Assembly (NCBI RefSeq): GCF_001752395.1
Contig: NZ_MKEK01000001.1
Coordinates: forward strand, 433,466 to 497,465
From: Rheinheimera salexigens
GTDB taxonomy: Bacteria; Pseudomonadota; Gammaproteobacteria; Enterobacterales; Alteromonadaceae
Direction of reading: 5' to 3'
Length of the DNA: 64,000 nt
Part shown: positions 15,227 to 23,689 of the stretch, piece by piece
How the letters are laid out: every line of letters begins with the position of its first letter
Position numbering within the stretch: the first letter of the stretch is position 1
The notes under the pieces: generated by a model
Told to the model about the DNA's origin: nothing
Database searches by the model: none
What the model saw: the letters and a program-made list of their open reading frames with translations, nothing else
Position numbers and translations under genes: made by a program

Positions 15227-15664
15227 GTGAGATCAACTACCAATAAACGACCAATCTTATTATTCGACGGCGTCTGCAATTTATGCACCGGCTCGGTACG
15301 TTTTGTTATCCAGCGCGATCCTAAAAAGCAGTTTCTGTTTGCCTCGTTGCAGTCTACGGTTGCCAAAGAGTTGCTCGGCCTAAACACAGTTAAGCCCACC
15401 GACTACCTTGGATCTATAGTTCTTATTGACGACGATGGTATTTGGTTTAGGTCTAGCGCAGCACTTAGAGTTGCCGGCCGGTTAACGGCAGGCTGGCCGC
15501 TGCTGAGGCTATTGCTAATTTTACCTAGGCCGTTTCGTGATTGGGTTTACGACTTCGTTGGCGCACGACGCTATCGTTGGTTTGGTCGCACCGAAGCTTG
15601 TTGGATACCGGAGCAAGATGTTAGTGACCGCTTTTTAGACGCCAGTTCAAATACGCAAAGTTAG
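15227..15664 (+). CDS. DCC-family thiol-disulfide oxidoreductase (DUF393)
   Basis: A 145-residue protein. The family motif is intact at the N-terminus: FDGVCNLC with D14 and a CxxC pair at C17/C20. The rest of the fold is also present (FVIQRDPKKQFLFASLQS, then SSAALRVAGRL and RYRWFGR). It is a thioredoxin-like predicted oxidoreductase without known substrate. I choose GTG 15227 because a 22-codon frame from ATG 15162 ends in a GTGA overlap with it, and a GTCGG/CCGAC hairpin lies immediately before. TTG 15197 would give an in-frame 10-residue extension. Confidence 0.85.
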   Translation: MRSTTNKRPILLFDGVCNLCTGSVRFVIQRDPKKQFLFASLQSTVAKELLGLNTVKPTDYLGSIVLIDDDGIWFRSSAALRVAGRLTAGWPLLRLLLILPRPFRDWVYDFVGARRYRWFGRTEACWIPEQDVSDRFLDASSNTQS

Positions 15665-15872
15665 TGTTTTGTCATTTTCATTGCGGCGGATTGGCTTTGT
15701 AATCAACTAGAGGCCATGAGCTTGGAGGGATAAAAGGTAGGGTAATTAAATATTAAATGTTATTGATTTAATAAATAAAGCCTGTAACTTTAACAAAATG
15801 TAAATTTAAAACACTAAGAAACGGTCTGCGTGTTTAAGCGTGGTGTTAGCAGTAAAAAGGCTTGTTGTGTAT

Positions 15873-16271
15873 ATGGTTAAAGTTATGTATGACCATCGTA
15901 TTGGTGGTGGTGAAGAGTTAGTTGGACATGAGAAAGAGGTATCCACCCATCAAGATGTATGTCAGATAATTGATAATTATCCTTGGGCAGCAGAGTTGGC
16001 TTGGTTTAAGAAATTGGGTATTGGTGGTGGCTTTAACTTTTTGTTAGGCGATGAAAACAGCCAATATGCCCATTATCAATTTGTACCCATTGATGCAGAT
16101 GTCGGTTTTCTCACCTTGTCTGTGGTACTAAAACCGGGTGTATTTAAGCTGTTTGGCCGTAAATCGGTTAGTAAAGATTTTGATATGGTGTCTATTGCAG
16201 AGGCCAAGGTAAAGCTAAACGATCTTTTTACCAGTTCGATAGCAACATTGTATAACAGATACCAACGCTAG
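15873..16271 (+). CDS. conserved hypothetical soluble protein
   Basis: A 132-residue protein, not secreted. It is rich in Gly/Asp at the start (HRIGGGEELVGHEKE), with a middle GIGGGFNFLLGDENSQYAHYQFVPI and a C-terminal VLKPGVFKLFGRKSVS. It could be a small alpha/beta domain. Family not recognised. In-frame GTG starts at 15840 and 15843 are possible; ATG 15873 is chosen as the first Met, although no clear ribosome site precedes it. Confidence 0.5.
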   Translation: MVKVMYDHRIGGGEELVGHEKEVSTHQDVCQIIDNYPWAAELAWFKKLGIGGGFNFLLGDENSQYAHYQFVPIDADVGFLTLSVVLKPGVFKLFGRKSVSKDFDMVSIAEAKVKLNDLFTSSIATLYNRYQR

Positions 16272-16329
16272 GTTTTAAAGTAGTACAGCGTAATAAAAGT
16301 AATAAAAACTAATAAAAAGGACAAAACAG

Positions 16330-16743
16330 ATGCAAAGGAATAAAAATATATTTATTGCTATAATTTTAGGCTTAGCTTTAGCGTGGGCCTCGGTGTTTAT
16401 CGCTGGAATTGGTGCTGCAGTATCAGTTCCTGCAGATTTATTATCACCCATTGCCCAAGTATCAAGCCTGCTAGCGTTTACCTTGGTGGATCTAATTACT
16501 ATCGCCATACCGCTTTCTGCCGCATTTCTGATTGTGGCCTTTATTGGTAAAACCTTACAAAAAAAGCCTAATTTACTGTTTTATGTGTTGCTGCTAGCAC
16601 CTTTAATTGCGCTGCAACTGTACTTATTGCTACAACCTCAGCAGCAACTGCTATTTACATTGGTAACCACCTTGCCGCGTTATATTCTTTTAGCGATATG
16701 TTTTTATTTCTTAGTTCGTAGTACTAAGTCAGCGCGTACTTAA
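16330..16743 (+). CDS. four-TM membrane protein
   Basis: A 137-residue hydrophobic protein with four predicted membrane helices (about residues 8-28, 47-70, 82-99, 108-128) and short loops, ending in a basic tail. No motif suggests a transport or catalytic role. AAAAGGACAAAACAG precedes ATG 16330. Family not recognised. Confidence 0.6.
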   Translation: MQRNKNIFIAIILGLALAWASVFIAGIGAAVSVPADLLSPIAQVSSLLAFTLVDLITIAIPLSAAFLIVAFIGKTLQKKPNLLFYVLLLAPLIALQLYLLLQPQQQLLFTLVTTLPRYILLAICFYFLVRSTKSART

Positions 16744-16803
16744 CTGAAGGTTAGTAGCGGGTTAATGTCGAATTTCGTGACTTGGAAACATGCATGGGGT
16801 AAA

Positions 16804-16826
16804 AGCCACCGAAAATATCGATGGCT
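16804..16826 (-). terminator. terminator for the small minus-strand gene
   Basis: AGCCACCGA (16804-16812) pairs with TCGATGGCT (16818-16826), one mismatch. On the minus strand it is followed by TTTTACC. It lies 14 bases past the stop of the Lys-rich gene at 16840. Confidence 0.5.
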
Positions 16827-16839
16827 ATCAAGAAATTAA

Positions 16840-16950
16840 TTATAAAGGATTGGATGAGGTTTTTTTATTTGCCTTTGCCGCTTTTTTCTCTTTTGCTGTT
16901 AAAAGTGGCTTCTTCTTGGTGGTTTTCTTACTGTCTTGGCCTTTACTCAT
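16840..16950 (-). CDS. 36-residue Lys-rich basic protein
   Basis: Starts at ATG 16950 on the minus strand after an AAGAGGAAATTATC ribosome site. The chain is strongly basic: KKTTKKKPLLTAKEKKAAKANKK makes up its middle. It is small, soluble and likely to bind nucleic acid or ribosomes by charge; that is inference. Longer versions of the frame run up to 17088 but lack a better ribosome site. I have a sense that such short Lys/Ala peptides recur in Alteromonadales but cannot confirm it here. Confidence 0.6.
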   Translation of the reverse strand: MSKGQDSKKTTKKKPLLTAKEKKAAKANKKTSSNPL

Positions 16951-17217
16951 GATAATTTCCTCTTGAAATAACCTAATAAACTTAAAATCAATTTGAGCTA
17001 ACTTACGAACAGCAGATACGCAATACTTGGCTAGTGAAACTATCAAGTTGTTACGTAACAATCTCAGTATGGACTTAAGATAGAGCAATAGATAGCGGTA
17101 GTCTAAAATTGCTTTTTACTCGGTATAGTCGAGCATTAAATGCCTAAAAATCGTATTTTTGCATTACCTAGAGTAAGCTTTATCAGTTGCTGCAGGCTAG
17201 TTTGAGGTGAAATTACA

Positions 17218-17688
17218 ATGGAACACACGCTACAACATCCTATAGGCCTAATGCATCTTGTCGTTGCGATGTTAGCTATCGTGATAGGTGCACTTGTGGT
17301 TTTAGCTAAAAAAGGGACTTCAAAACACAAATGGTTAGGCCGAGCTTATGTGGCCATGATGCTAGCAGTGAATGTCACCGCGTTTTTAATTTACGAATTG
17401 TTTGGCGGGTTTGGTTTGTTTCATTGGATGGCACTATTTAGCTTGTTGTCAGTTGTTATCGGCTATGTGCCTGCTAGATTACGTAAGCCTGGCTGGAAAG
17501 CCCAACATGCCTACTTTATGTGTGGCTCATACGTCGGTTTGCTAGCCGCCTTTGCTGCCGAAACGATGACTCGATATTTGTGGCTGCCTTTCTTTACTGC
17601 GGTAACTATTGTTTCGCTAACGGTAATTTTTATCGGCATTCTGCTTATGTTCCGTTTTATTCCCCGCATTCTTAACCAAATAAGCTAA
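17218..17688 (+). CDS. DUF2306 membrane protein
   Basis: A 156-residue protein with four or five membrane helices. The DUF2306 pattern is visible: HLVVAMLAIVIGALVVL, then KGTSKHKWLGRAYVAMML, HWMALFSLLSVVIGY and KPGWKAQHAYFMCGSYVGLLAAFAAE. The His residues in the helices suggest heme or metal contact, but this is not proven. The start has GAGGTGAAATTACA upstream. Function of the family unknown. Confidence 0.85.
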   Translation: MEHTLQHPIGLMHLVVAMLAIVIGALVVLAKKGTSKHKWLGRAYVAMMLAVNVTAFLIYELFGGFGLFHWMALFSLLSVVIGYVPARLRKPGWKAQHAYFMCGSYVGLLAAFAAETMTRYLWLPFFTAVTIVSLTVIFIGILLMFRFIPRILNQIS

Positions 17689-17722
17689 AATTCGGTTTTT
17701 TTCTAATTCACGTGAGTCTGTA

Positions 17723-18130
17723 ATGAACAAACCTATTCAACAAAGCATTGCTAATATCGCCTTAGTTATTGCAGATTATGATGACGCTATAGCGTTTTAT
17801 ACCCAGAAATTACAATTTAAACTTGTAGAAGATACCGATTTAGGAGCAGGTAAACGCTGGGTTCAGTTGTCTCCGCCAAACTCTACTGGCGCTAATTTAT
17901 TATTAGCTAAAGCCAGCAATGAGCAACAATTGCAATCGGTCGGTAATCAGGCCGGCGGTCGGGTATTTTTATTTTTGCACACTAACGACTTTTGGCGTGA
18001 CTACGAGTTTATGCAACAGCAAGGTGTTGAGTTTACTGAGCAACCTCGTACGGAACAGTATGGCACTGTTGCGGTATTTAAAGACTTATACGGTACTAAA
18101 TGGGATTTGCTACAACCCGCTGCCAACTAA
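17723..18130 (+). CDS. VOC-superfamily (glyoxalase-fold) protein
   Basis: A 135-residue single VOC module. Two beta-alpha-beta-beta-beta halves are readable: IALVIADYDDAIAFYTQKLQF with LVEDTDLG, then GRVFLFLHTNDF and VEFTEQPRTEQYGTVAVFKDLYGTKWDLLQ. Members bind a metal and act as glyoxalases, dioxygenases or antibiotic-binding proteins. The final Trp-Asp-Leu end matches the stand-alone bleomycin-resistance/glyoxalase-like group. Substrate unknown. It is one of five intact VOC genes in the window. Confidence 0.88.
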   Translation: MNKPIQQSIANIALVIADYDDAIAFYTQKLQFKLVEDTDLGAGKRWVQLSPPNSTGANLLLAKASNEQQLQSVGNQAGGRVFLFLHTNDFWRDYEFMQQQGVEFTEQPRTEQYGTVAVFKDLYGTKWDLLQPAAN

Positions 18131-18144
18131 GATAAGGTTTTGCT

Positions 18145-18333
18145 ATGACAGATAACACAGACGACTTAATAACTATAGATAATCAGGCAGATGATCCTTT
18201 AGCCGCTATTAAAGCCATGCGCTTAGCCCAGTTAGCTGTGTGTCGCTTAAAAACAGCAGAGGAAATGCAGGCCATGGCCGAACAATCAACTATGGATGAA
18301 GATGATATTAATACAGACGAGAATAAGAGTTAG
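18145..18333 (+). CDS. small acidic protein
   Basis: A 62-residue, strongly acidic, soluble protein with one helical stretch (PLAAIKAMRLAQLAVCRLKTAEEMQAM) between Asp/Glu-rich ends. AAGGTTTTGCT before ATG 18145. It starts 14 bases after the VOC gene stop, so the two probably share a transcript. No family recognised. Confidence 0.6.
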   Translation: MTDNTDDLITIDNQADDPLAAIKAMRLAQLAVCRLKTAEEMQAMAEQSTMDEDDINTDENKS

Positions 18334-18413
18334 TTTGCATTATTAACTGTATTTGAAACTGATACTTAAGCTGTAAGGTTAAATAATTATTATATGGAGA
18401 CTAAATTAGCCAA

Positions 18414-18989
18414 ATGGAACAATTCAACCAATCCGCTTTTTTATTGATTAATCAATATGCGGGTAAAAATAGCGTGTTAGATTATATTTTAATTAGTATT
18501 GCAGAAGTGACACCGTATATTTTTATTTTGGTACTGGCTTTATTATGGTTTAGCGGCAACTTAGAAAAGATGAAGACGAGCTTTAATGCCGGCTTAGCGG
18601 TATTGTTAGGCATGCTGACCAGCTATAGTATTGGATTTCTTTATTACCATTCGCGGCCATTTGTTCAAGGTTTAGGCAGACAATTAGTTGAGCATGCGCC
18701 AGATTCTTCCTTCCCTTCTGATCACACCACCTTTATTTTTTGTATAGCCATAATGTTACTGTTTAATCGCAGCACTCGAGTATTGGCTAGCGTTTTATGT
18801 GGCTTTAGCTTAATTAGCGGCTTATCCAGAGTGTATGTTGGGGTGCATTTCCCGCTAGATATAGTAGGCGCTATTTTAGTGGCACTATTTTCGTCAATAG
18901 TTGTGTTTACATTACGAGATAAAAGCCAATGGCTATTAAAATTTTTTATAAAAACCATACCTTTTAGTGGGCTAAAGGCACGAGATTAA
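18414..18989 (+). CDS. PAP2 phosphatase, BcrC-like undecaprenyl-diphosphatase
   Basis: A 191-residue polytopic membrane protein. The three PAP2 phosphatase motifs are present: YYHSRPF, PSDHTT (with the catalytic His), and SRVYVGVHFPLD. The length, the N-terminal NQSAFLLINQYAG and the spacing fit BcrC / YbjG, which recycles undecaprenyl diphosphate at the outer face of the inner membrane for cell-wall synthesis. GGAG at 18396 is 14 bases from the ATG, a little far. It sits alone with a weak hairpin at about 19000-19021 after it. Confidence 0.9.
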   Translation: MEQFNQSAFLLINQYAGKNSVLDYILISIAEVTPYIFILVLALLWFSGNLEKMKTSFNAGLAVLLGMLTSYSIGFLYYHSRPFVQGLGRQLVEHAPDSSFPSDHTTFIFCIAIMLLFNRSTRVLASVLCGFSLISGLSRVYVGVHFPLDIVGAILVALFSSIVVFTLRDKSQWLLKFFIKTIPFSGLKARD

Positions 18990-19038
18990 AAGTTAAGAGA
19001 TAAGCTTAAAAAAAGTTTATCAATTCAAGGATGAAAAA

Positions 19039-19485
19039 ATGCCAACAGATAAAAATAAGTATTTAATGGCGGCGGCGATAAGCACCACTATTGCGGCGCT
19101 TGCCCACTTAGGCTGTATTATTTTCGGTGCTGATTGGTATCGATTTCTGGGAGCAGGTGAACAGATGGCACAACTGGCCGAAAATGGCTACTGGTATCCA
19201 ACTGTTGTCACGTCAGTGCTAGTGGCAGTATTACTGCTCTGGTCACTGTATGCGTTATCGGGCGCTGGGTTAATCAAGCGATTACCCTTGTTGCGCTTGG
19301 TGCTATGCGCTATCGCGAGTATATTGTTAATTCGCGCTGTCGGTTTCGTATATTTAATACCGTTCTTTCCAGGCAACAGTTTAACCTTTTGGTTGGTTAG
19401 TTCCGGTATTTGTTTGGTTATGGGAGCTTTTTATGCAGTAGGTACATACAAGGCATGGCCTGTACTGAAAATTAACCGTTATTAA
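19039..19485 (+). CDS. four-TM membrane protein
   Basis: A 148-residue protein with four helices (about residues 10-30, 52-74, 82-103, 114-137). The pattern begins YLMAAAISTTIAALAHLGCIIFGADWYRFLGAGE and the loops are short. I cannot name the family with certainty. GGATGAAAAA before ATG 19039. The 220 bases after its stop contain no gene or clear signal. Confidence 0.6.
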   Translation: MPTDKNKYLMAAAISTTIAALAHLGCIIFGADWYRFLGAGEQMAQLAENGYWYPTVVTSVLVAVLLLWSLYALSGAGLIKRLPLLRLVLCAIASILLIRAVGFVYLIPFFPGNSLTFWLVSSGICLVMGAFYAVGTYKAWPVLKINRY

Positions 19486-19705
19486 GCGACGCGAAACTAA
19501 GACAATTAATGCAGTAAAGGTAAGGTATTGCAAACCGATATACTGTTATTTAGTTCTGGGCATTTTTTGATAGCACAGAATTGGCTTGATATTGCTCGAT
19601 AAATTTTAATAACGTAGGTATCCCTGACTGTCCTGTTTTTTATTACGCATCTGTAATGGGAGTCTTAAGCGGCATTAAGTGCAACTTTATATTAAACGAG
19701 TAGCT

Positions 19706-19921
19706 ATGAATAAAATTAACCCTAAAAAACTATTAAGCAGTAAATGGACTGCGGTTAATCCGGTTAACAAAGAGAAGCACTTTTTGATAACTGAGCTAGA
19801 GTTTGATCAAGAAGATAATGTTATTTATTGCTTAATTGAAGCTGTTTACTCTAAGCGCGTCGCGATGATTGAATGGCAAGCGCTTAAGGATAATAAAAAC
19901 TGGCTGCAAGGTTGGCTGTAA
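19706..19921 (+). CDS. TIGR02450-type Trp-rich protein
   Basis: A 71-residue protein. The conserved pattern is INPKKLLSSKWTAVNPVNKEKHF, then LITELEFDQEDNV and a C-terminal IEWQALKDNKNWLQGW. It is a small soluble Trp-rich domain of unknown role. ATG 19706 is taken because it starts the conserved block; an in-frame start 27 bases upstream adds only non-conserved residues. Confidence 0.82.
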   Translation: MNKINPKKLLSSKWTAVNPVNKEKHFLITELEFDQEDNVIYCLIEAVYSKRVAMIEWQALKDNKNWLQGWL

Positions 19922-19954
19922 ATTTCTTAACAGTTTAATTCTCTGGAGGATGTT

Positions 19955-20356
19955 ATGACTAAAGCTGTGGTAGTGGCTAAATTTTCATTTCCTCTTGATG
20001 CCCAAATTGCCAAATCAAACTTAGAAAGTGTGGGTATTCCAGCATTCGTAGCCGATGAGCACACCATAAATATGCAGTGGTTATATTCAAACGCCATGGG
20101 CGGCGTAAGGTTATTTGTGGCAGAAGAAGATGTAGAGCAGGCAAAAAACATTCTGCAAGCCGATTTTTCTGATTCAGTTGATACAACGTGTGCGTCTAAT
20201 CCAGAGCATTGTCCAAAATGTGGTTCAGATGATATTGCCGCTTATACTCAAGGCAAAAAATCGGCATTTTTAGTATTTATACTGGCTGGGTTTCCGTTGT
20301 TTTTTTATCAGCATGGTCTTAAATGCAATCAATGTGCACACTTTTGGCAAACCTAA
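19955..20356 (+). CDS. DUF2007 protein with zinc ribbon
   Basis: A 133-residue protein. Residues 3-70 form a DUF2007 (putative signal-transducing) domain: VVAKFSFPLDAQIAKSNLESVGIPAFV, then VRLFVAEEDVEQAKNIL. The C-terminal part holds two CxxC pairs (CPKCGSDD and CNQCAHFW) around a hydrophobic segment (FLVFILAGFPLFFY), a zinc-ribbon / membrane-hairpin arrangement. The combination is seen in several gammaproteobacteria; role unknown. CTGGAGG lies 7 bases before ATG 19955. Confidence 0.85.
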   Translation: MTKAVVVAKFSFPLDAQIAKSNLESVGIPAFVADEHTINMQWLYSNAMGGVRLFVAEEDVEQAKNILQADFSDSVDTTCASNPEHCPKCGSDDIAAYTQGKKSAFLVFILAGFPLFFYQHGLKCNQCAHFWQT

Positions 20357-20489
20357 CTGCTGGTATTAGTCGACAAGTATAAACTGCCTCAATCACCCAG
20401 CTGTATACGATTTCCTATAATGAAATCTCCATGGCAGAAATTGAATATAACTTAAATTGCATAAATTTAACTAAATAAGGAACTCGAAA

Positions 20490-21176
20490 ATGAAAGCACT
20501 AAAAGTACTGATTATTTTAACCTCACACGACAAATTAGGCGATACAGGCAAAAAAACCGGCTTTTGGTTGGAGGAATTTGCTAGCCCTTATTATCAGTTT
20601 AAAGATGCTGGGGTTAATATGACGTTGGCTTCACCCAAAGGAGGCCAACCACCGCTAGATCCGGTAAGCGATAATCCAGATGCGCAAACAGAAGATACCC
20701 AACGTTTTAAAGCTGATGCAACAGCGCAGCGCGAACTGGCCAATACCGTTAAATTAGCCACGCTACAGGCAAAAGATTTTGATGCCGTGTTCTATCCAGG
20801 TGGCCATGGCCCGTTATGGGATTTACATCATGATGCTGACTCTATTGCTTTAATTGAGGCGTTTATTGGCGCAGGCAAGCCGGTTGCAACGGTGTGTCAT
20901 GCCCCAGCCGTGTTATTAAAAGCCAAAAATAACCAAGGTGAGCCTTTAGTCAAAGGTAAAAAAGTCACCGGTTTTAGTAACTCAGAAGAAGCCGCCGTGG
21001 AATTAACTGACGTGGTACCTTACTTGCTGGAAGATCAGCTAGTGGCGTTGGGTGGGCTGTATCAAAAAGCAGATGATTGGAATACGTTAGTGGTAACAGA
21101 TGGCTTGCTTATCACAGGGCAAAACCCAGGCTCGTCTGCAGCAGTAGCAAAAGCGTTAATAAAAGCCCTTAACTAA
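20490..21176 (+). CDS. DJ-1/PfpI-family class I amidotransferase-like protein
   Basis: A 228-residue protein of the HchA-like DJ-1/PfpI group. The nucleophile elbow is VATVCHAPAVLL with the conserved Cys-His pair. Substrate-side motifs are GFWLEEFASPYYQF with its Glu and FYPGGHGPLWDL. These proteins act as chaperones, glyoxalase III (methylglyoxal to lactate) or proteases; the GGHGPLWDL block fits the glyoxalase-like / type 1 glutamine amidotransferase subgroup. AAGGAACTCGAAA precedes ATG 20490. Confidence 0.9.
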   Translation: MKALKVLIILTSHDKLGDTGKKTGFWLEEFASPYYQFKDAGVNMTLASPKGGQPPLDPVSDNPDAQTEDTQRFKADATAQRELANTVKLATLQAKDFDAVFYPGGHGPLWDLHHDADSIALIEAFIGAGKPVATVCHAPAVLLKAKNNQGEPLVKGKKVTGFSNSEEAAVELTDVVPYLLEDQLVALGGLYQKADDWNTLVVTDGLLITGQNPGSSAAVAKALIKALN

Positions 21177-21248
21177 AATGGGGTCGGAGTTAATTAATAA
21201 AATGTTAATTAAAACCGAAAGCCAGATTGCCAGTTTAAAATTAAAATA

Positions 21249-21266
21249 GCAGCCAAATCTGGCTGC
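21249..21266 (+). terminator. hairpin after the DJ-1 gene
   Basis: GCAGCCA and TGGCTGC pair around AATC. An outer nine-base inverted repeat (AGCCAGATT at 21221, AATCTGGCT at 21256) competes with it. There is no T-tract, so it may be a weak or factor-dependent terminator. Confidence 0.35.
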
Positions 21267-21277
21267 ACCTTATCTAG

Positions 21278-21435
21278 CCCAATCCCGCTTGCGACGCTAA
21301 ATTTTATCAAGACATTTTTGGTTTAGCGTTGCAGATAAACTTCAGTTTAATTCGTACTTATGGCCCAGAAGACAAGACACCAACTTGGCCAAAAAATAAG
21401 ACTTATGTTTTACTGGGGCAATACCTAACAAGTTG
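21278..21435 (+). pseudogene. truncated VOC-family gene remnant
   Basis: The frame from 21278 reads like the interior of a glyoxalase-fold protein: NPACDAKFYQDIFGL followed by IRTYGPED and NKTYVLLGQ. There is no start codon; a stop (TAG 21275-21277) lies directly upstream, and the match fades after about 21420. I see a fragment of a former VOC gene in the 320-base gap between the DJ-1 and VWA genes. No other feature is seen in the gap. Confidence 0.5.
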
Positions 21436-21498
21436 GACGATACTATACTTTTCTGTTCGATATTTATTCAACCATAAATAATTGACTGAGGTGTAGAG

Positions 21499-23592
21499 AT
21501 GAAGCCTATATGCACTTTGCTTTTAGCGGGTTTAGTCACGCTATCAACCAACGCTACTTTTGCCGCTGAGCAAACGATGATTGTACTAGATGCATCGGGA
21601 TCAATGTGGGGGCAAATTAATGGTAAGCCTAAGCTACAAATAGCCCGAGAAGCATTAACAACAGTATTAGAAGGTGTGCCGGTTGAAATGGAGTTGGGCT
21701 TAATGGCTTATGGTCATCGAGAAGGCGGTAACTGTAACGATATTGAAGTTATAGTAAAGCCTGCAGCAGGCACGGGAGCGGCCATTAGCCAAGCTGCGGC
21801 TAAGATGAAATTTTTAGGCAAAACGCCGTTATCTGCTTCAGTCATAAAAGCCGCCGAAACACTAAACTACACCAAAAATAACGCTACCGTGATTTTAATA
21901 ACAGACGGTTTAGAAAACTGTAATGCAGATCCATGTGCTGTAAGTGCAGAGTTAGCAAAAAAGGGCATTAATTTTACCGCGCATGTTGTCGGTTTTGATT
22001 TGACGGATGCAGAAGGTAAGCAGGTAGCGTGTTTAGCCGAAAATACCGGTGGCCGTTATTTTGCAGCCACTAATGCCGAAGAATTGCGCGATGCCCTGAA
22101 AAGCACAGTAGCACAGCCCCAGATTCAAAAAGCCCAGCCTGAGCCTTTAGTTATCCCCGAGGCGACAATAGCGCTAGAACAAAGCGAATCAGAAAACAGT
22201 GCCCAAGCGAAAACGATTGCCATAGGCGCTGATTTTAATGTGATTTGGACCGGACCTAATACAGAGCATGATTACATTGATCTAGTGCCGTTGGATTATA
22301 CAAAAACTTATGGTGAGCTTACCTTTACCTACACTAAAGAAGGCTCCCCTTTACGTATTAGAGCCCCAGGTAAGCCGGGTATTTATCAGGTGCGCTATAT
22401 ATGGCGGGGCACTGATAATAACCGCCACGTTATTGCTAAAACCAATGTGGAAATTACTGACAGCGAGGTGGCGTTGGTGGCGCCAGATAATGTGCAAGCG
22501 GGTGGGGTTATTGCTATTCAGTGGAAGGGCCCTGCTAATAAAGGTGATTATATTGACTTGGTTCCTGAAGGATTTAAGCGCACCAGTGGCGAGTTAACCT
22601 ATGTGTATACCACTGCTGATACTGAGACGGATGTAGAGTTAATTGCGCCGACAAAACCAGGTGTTTATAACCTTCGTTACATATTGCAAGCGGCTGATCA
22701 GAAGCGAATCTTGCTCAGTATTCCAATTACAGTAACAGAAGCAATAGCCACAGTATCAGCCCCTGAAAAAGTTGCAGCTGGATCTGTGTTATCGGTATTT
22801 TGGACAGGGCCTGCAGGCAAAAATGATTATGTTGATATTGTAACGATTGACCATAAACGCATTGGCGGCGAAATAACCTACTTTTATACCCGAGACTCAG
22901 AAGATGGCGAGTCACACCCGTTACAAGTACCGAGCAAAGCTGGAGAATACCAAGTGCGTTATGTGTTACGTGGCTCAGGTGCAGATAGTGTGCTAGCTAA
23001 ACAAGCTTTTACCGTAACCGAAGTTGCCGCAAGTGTTTCTGTTCCCGCTAACGTACAAGCGGGTAGCGCTATTGCAGTCGAGTGGACAGGCCCCGCGGGC
23101 AAAGAAGACTATGTTGATATTGTCCCTATTGATCATAACCGTATTGGTGGTGAGCTAACCTACTTTTATACTCGAAACGCAGAAAGTGGCGAGACACAAT
23201 CGCTTAAAGCCCCGGCAAAAGCCGGTGAGTATCAAATACGCTATATCCTACGTGGCTCTGGTCAAGCAATAGTGTTGGCTAAGCAAGCATTTACTGTGGC
23301 TAAACCAGAGGCTAGTGTGTCTGTTGCTGCGACAGTGCAAGCTGGCGCAATGATAGACGTAACATGGACAGGCCCCGCGGGCAAAGATGACTATATTGAT
23401 ATTGTTGCTATTGATCATAAGCGTATTGGCGGCGAGTTAAGCTATTTTTATACTCGAAACGCTGAAGATGGCGAGCCGCAACAACTTAAAGCGCCGGTTA
23501 AGGTCGGTGAGTATCAAGTGCGTTATATCTTAAAAGGCTCTGGTCAAGCGGTTGTATTGGCCAAACAAGCGTTTAAAGTGACAGAAAACTAA
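21499..23592 (+). CDS. secreted VWA protein with five Ig-like repeats
   Basis: A 697-residue protein. A signal peptide (1-22, ending TFAAEQ) leads into a von Willebrand A domain at about residues 26-200, with the MIDAS motif DASGSMW and later LITDGLENC. A Ser/Gln linker is followed by five tandem beta-sandwich modules of about 95 residues. Each has a WTGPxxKxDYxDIVxxDHxRxxGELTYFYTR core, then APxKxGEYQVRYxLxGS and an alpha-free strand end. The last three modules are the most alike. It is probably a periplasmic or surface protein that binds a metal-dependent partner. AGGTGTAGAG precedes the ATG. Confidence 0.88.
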   Translation: MKPICTLLLAGLVTLSTNATFAAEQTMIVLDASGSMWGQINGKPKLQIAREALTTVLEGVPVEMELGLMAYGHREGGNCNDIEVIVKPAAGTGAAISQAAAKMKFLGKTPLSASVIKAAETLNYTKNNATVILITDGLENCNADPCAVSAELAKKGINFTAHVVGFDLTDAEGKQVACLAENTGGRYFAATNAEELRDALKSTVAQPQIQKAQPEPLVIPEATIALEQSESENSAQAKTIAIGADFNVIWTGPNTEHDYIDLVPLDYTKTYGELTFTYTKEGSPLRIRAPGKPGIYQVRYIWRGTDNNRHVIAKTNVEITDSEVALVAPDNVQAGGVIAIQWKGPANKGDYIDLVPEGFKRTSGELTYVYTTADTETDVELIAPTKPGVYNLRYILQAADQKRILLSIPITVTEAIATVSAPEKVAAGSVLSVFWTGPAGKNDYVDIVTIDHKRIGGEITYFYTRDSEDGESHPLQVPSKAGEYQVRYVLRGSGADSVLAKQAFTVTEVAASVSVPANVQAGSAIAVEWTGPAGKEDYVDIVPIDHNRIGGELTYFYTRNAESGETQSLKAPAKAGEYQIRYILRGSGQAIVLAKQAFTVAKPEASVSVAATVQAGAMIDVTWTGPAGKDDYIDIVAIDHKRIGGELSYFYTRNAEDGEPQQLKAPVKVGEYQVRYILKGSGQAVVLAKQAFKVTEN
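22741..23589 (+). repeat. three near-identical tandem repeats (about 282 bp each)
   Basis: Three consecutive modules of the VWA protein are similar at DNA as well as protein level (GGCCCTGCAGGCAAA / GGCCCCGCGGGCAAA; TACTTTTATAC). The two modules before (from about 22160) are older and diverged. This indicates recent unit duplication inside the gene. Confidence 0.75.
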
Positions 23593-23598
23593 ATAAAG

Positions 23599-23621
23599 GC
23601 CCCAGTGAATCTTGCTGGGGC
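23599..23621 (+). terminator. hairpin after the VWA gene
   Basis: GCCCCAG (23599-23605) pairs with CTGGGGC (23615-23621). No T-run follows, so it is an incomplete terminator or an RNA 3' end stabiliser. Confidence 0.4.
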
Positions 23622-23689
23622 ATAGCGCTATGTTTAGTATGTCATATCAATTTTTAAGCAAATTTCTTCATTGGATAAGGTAGTAAGTA

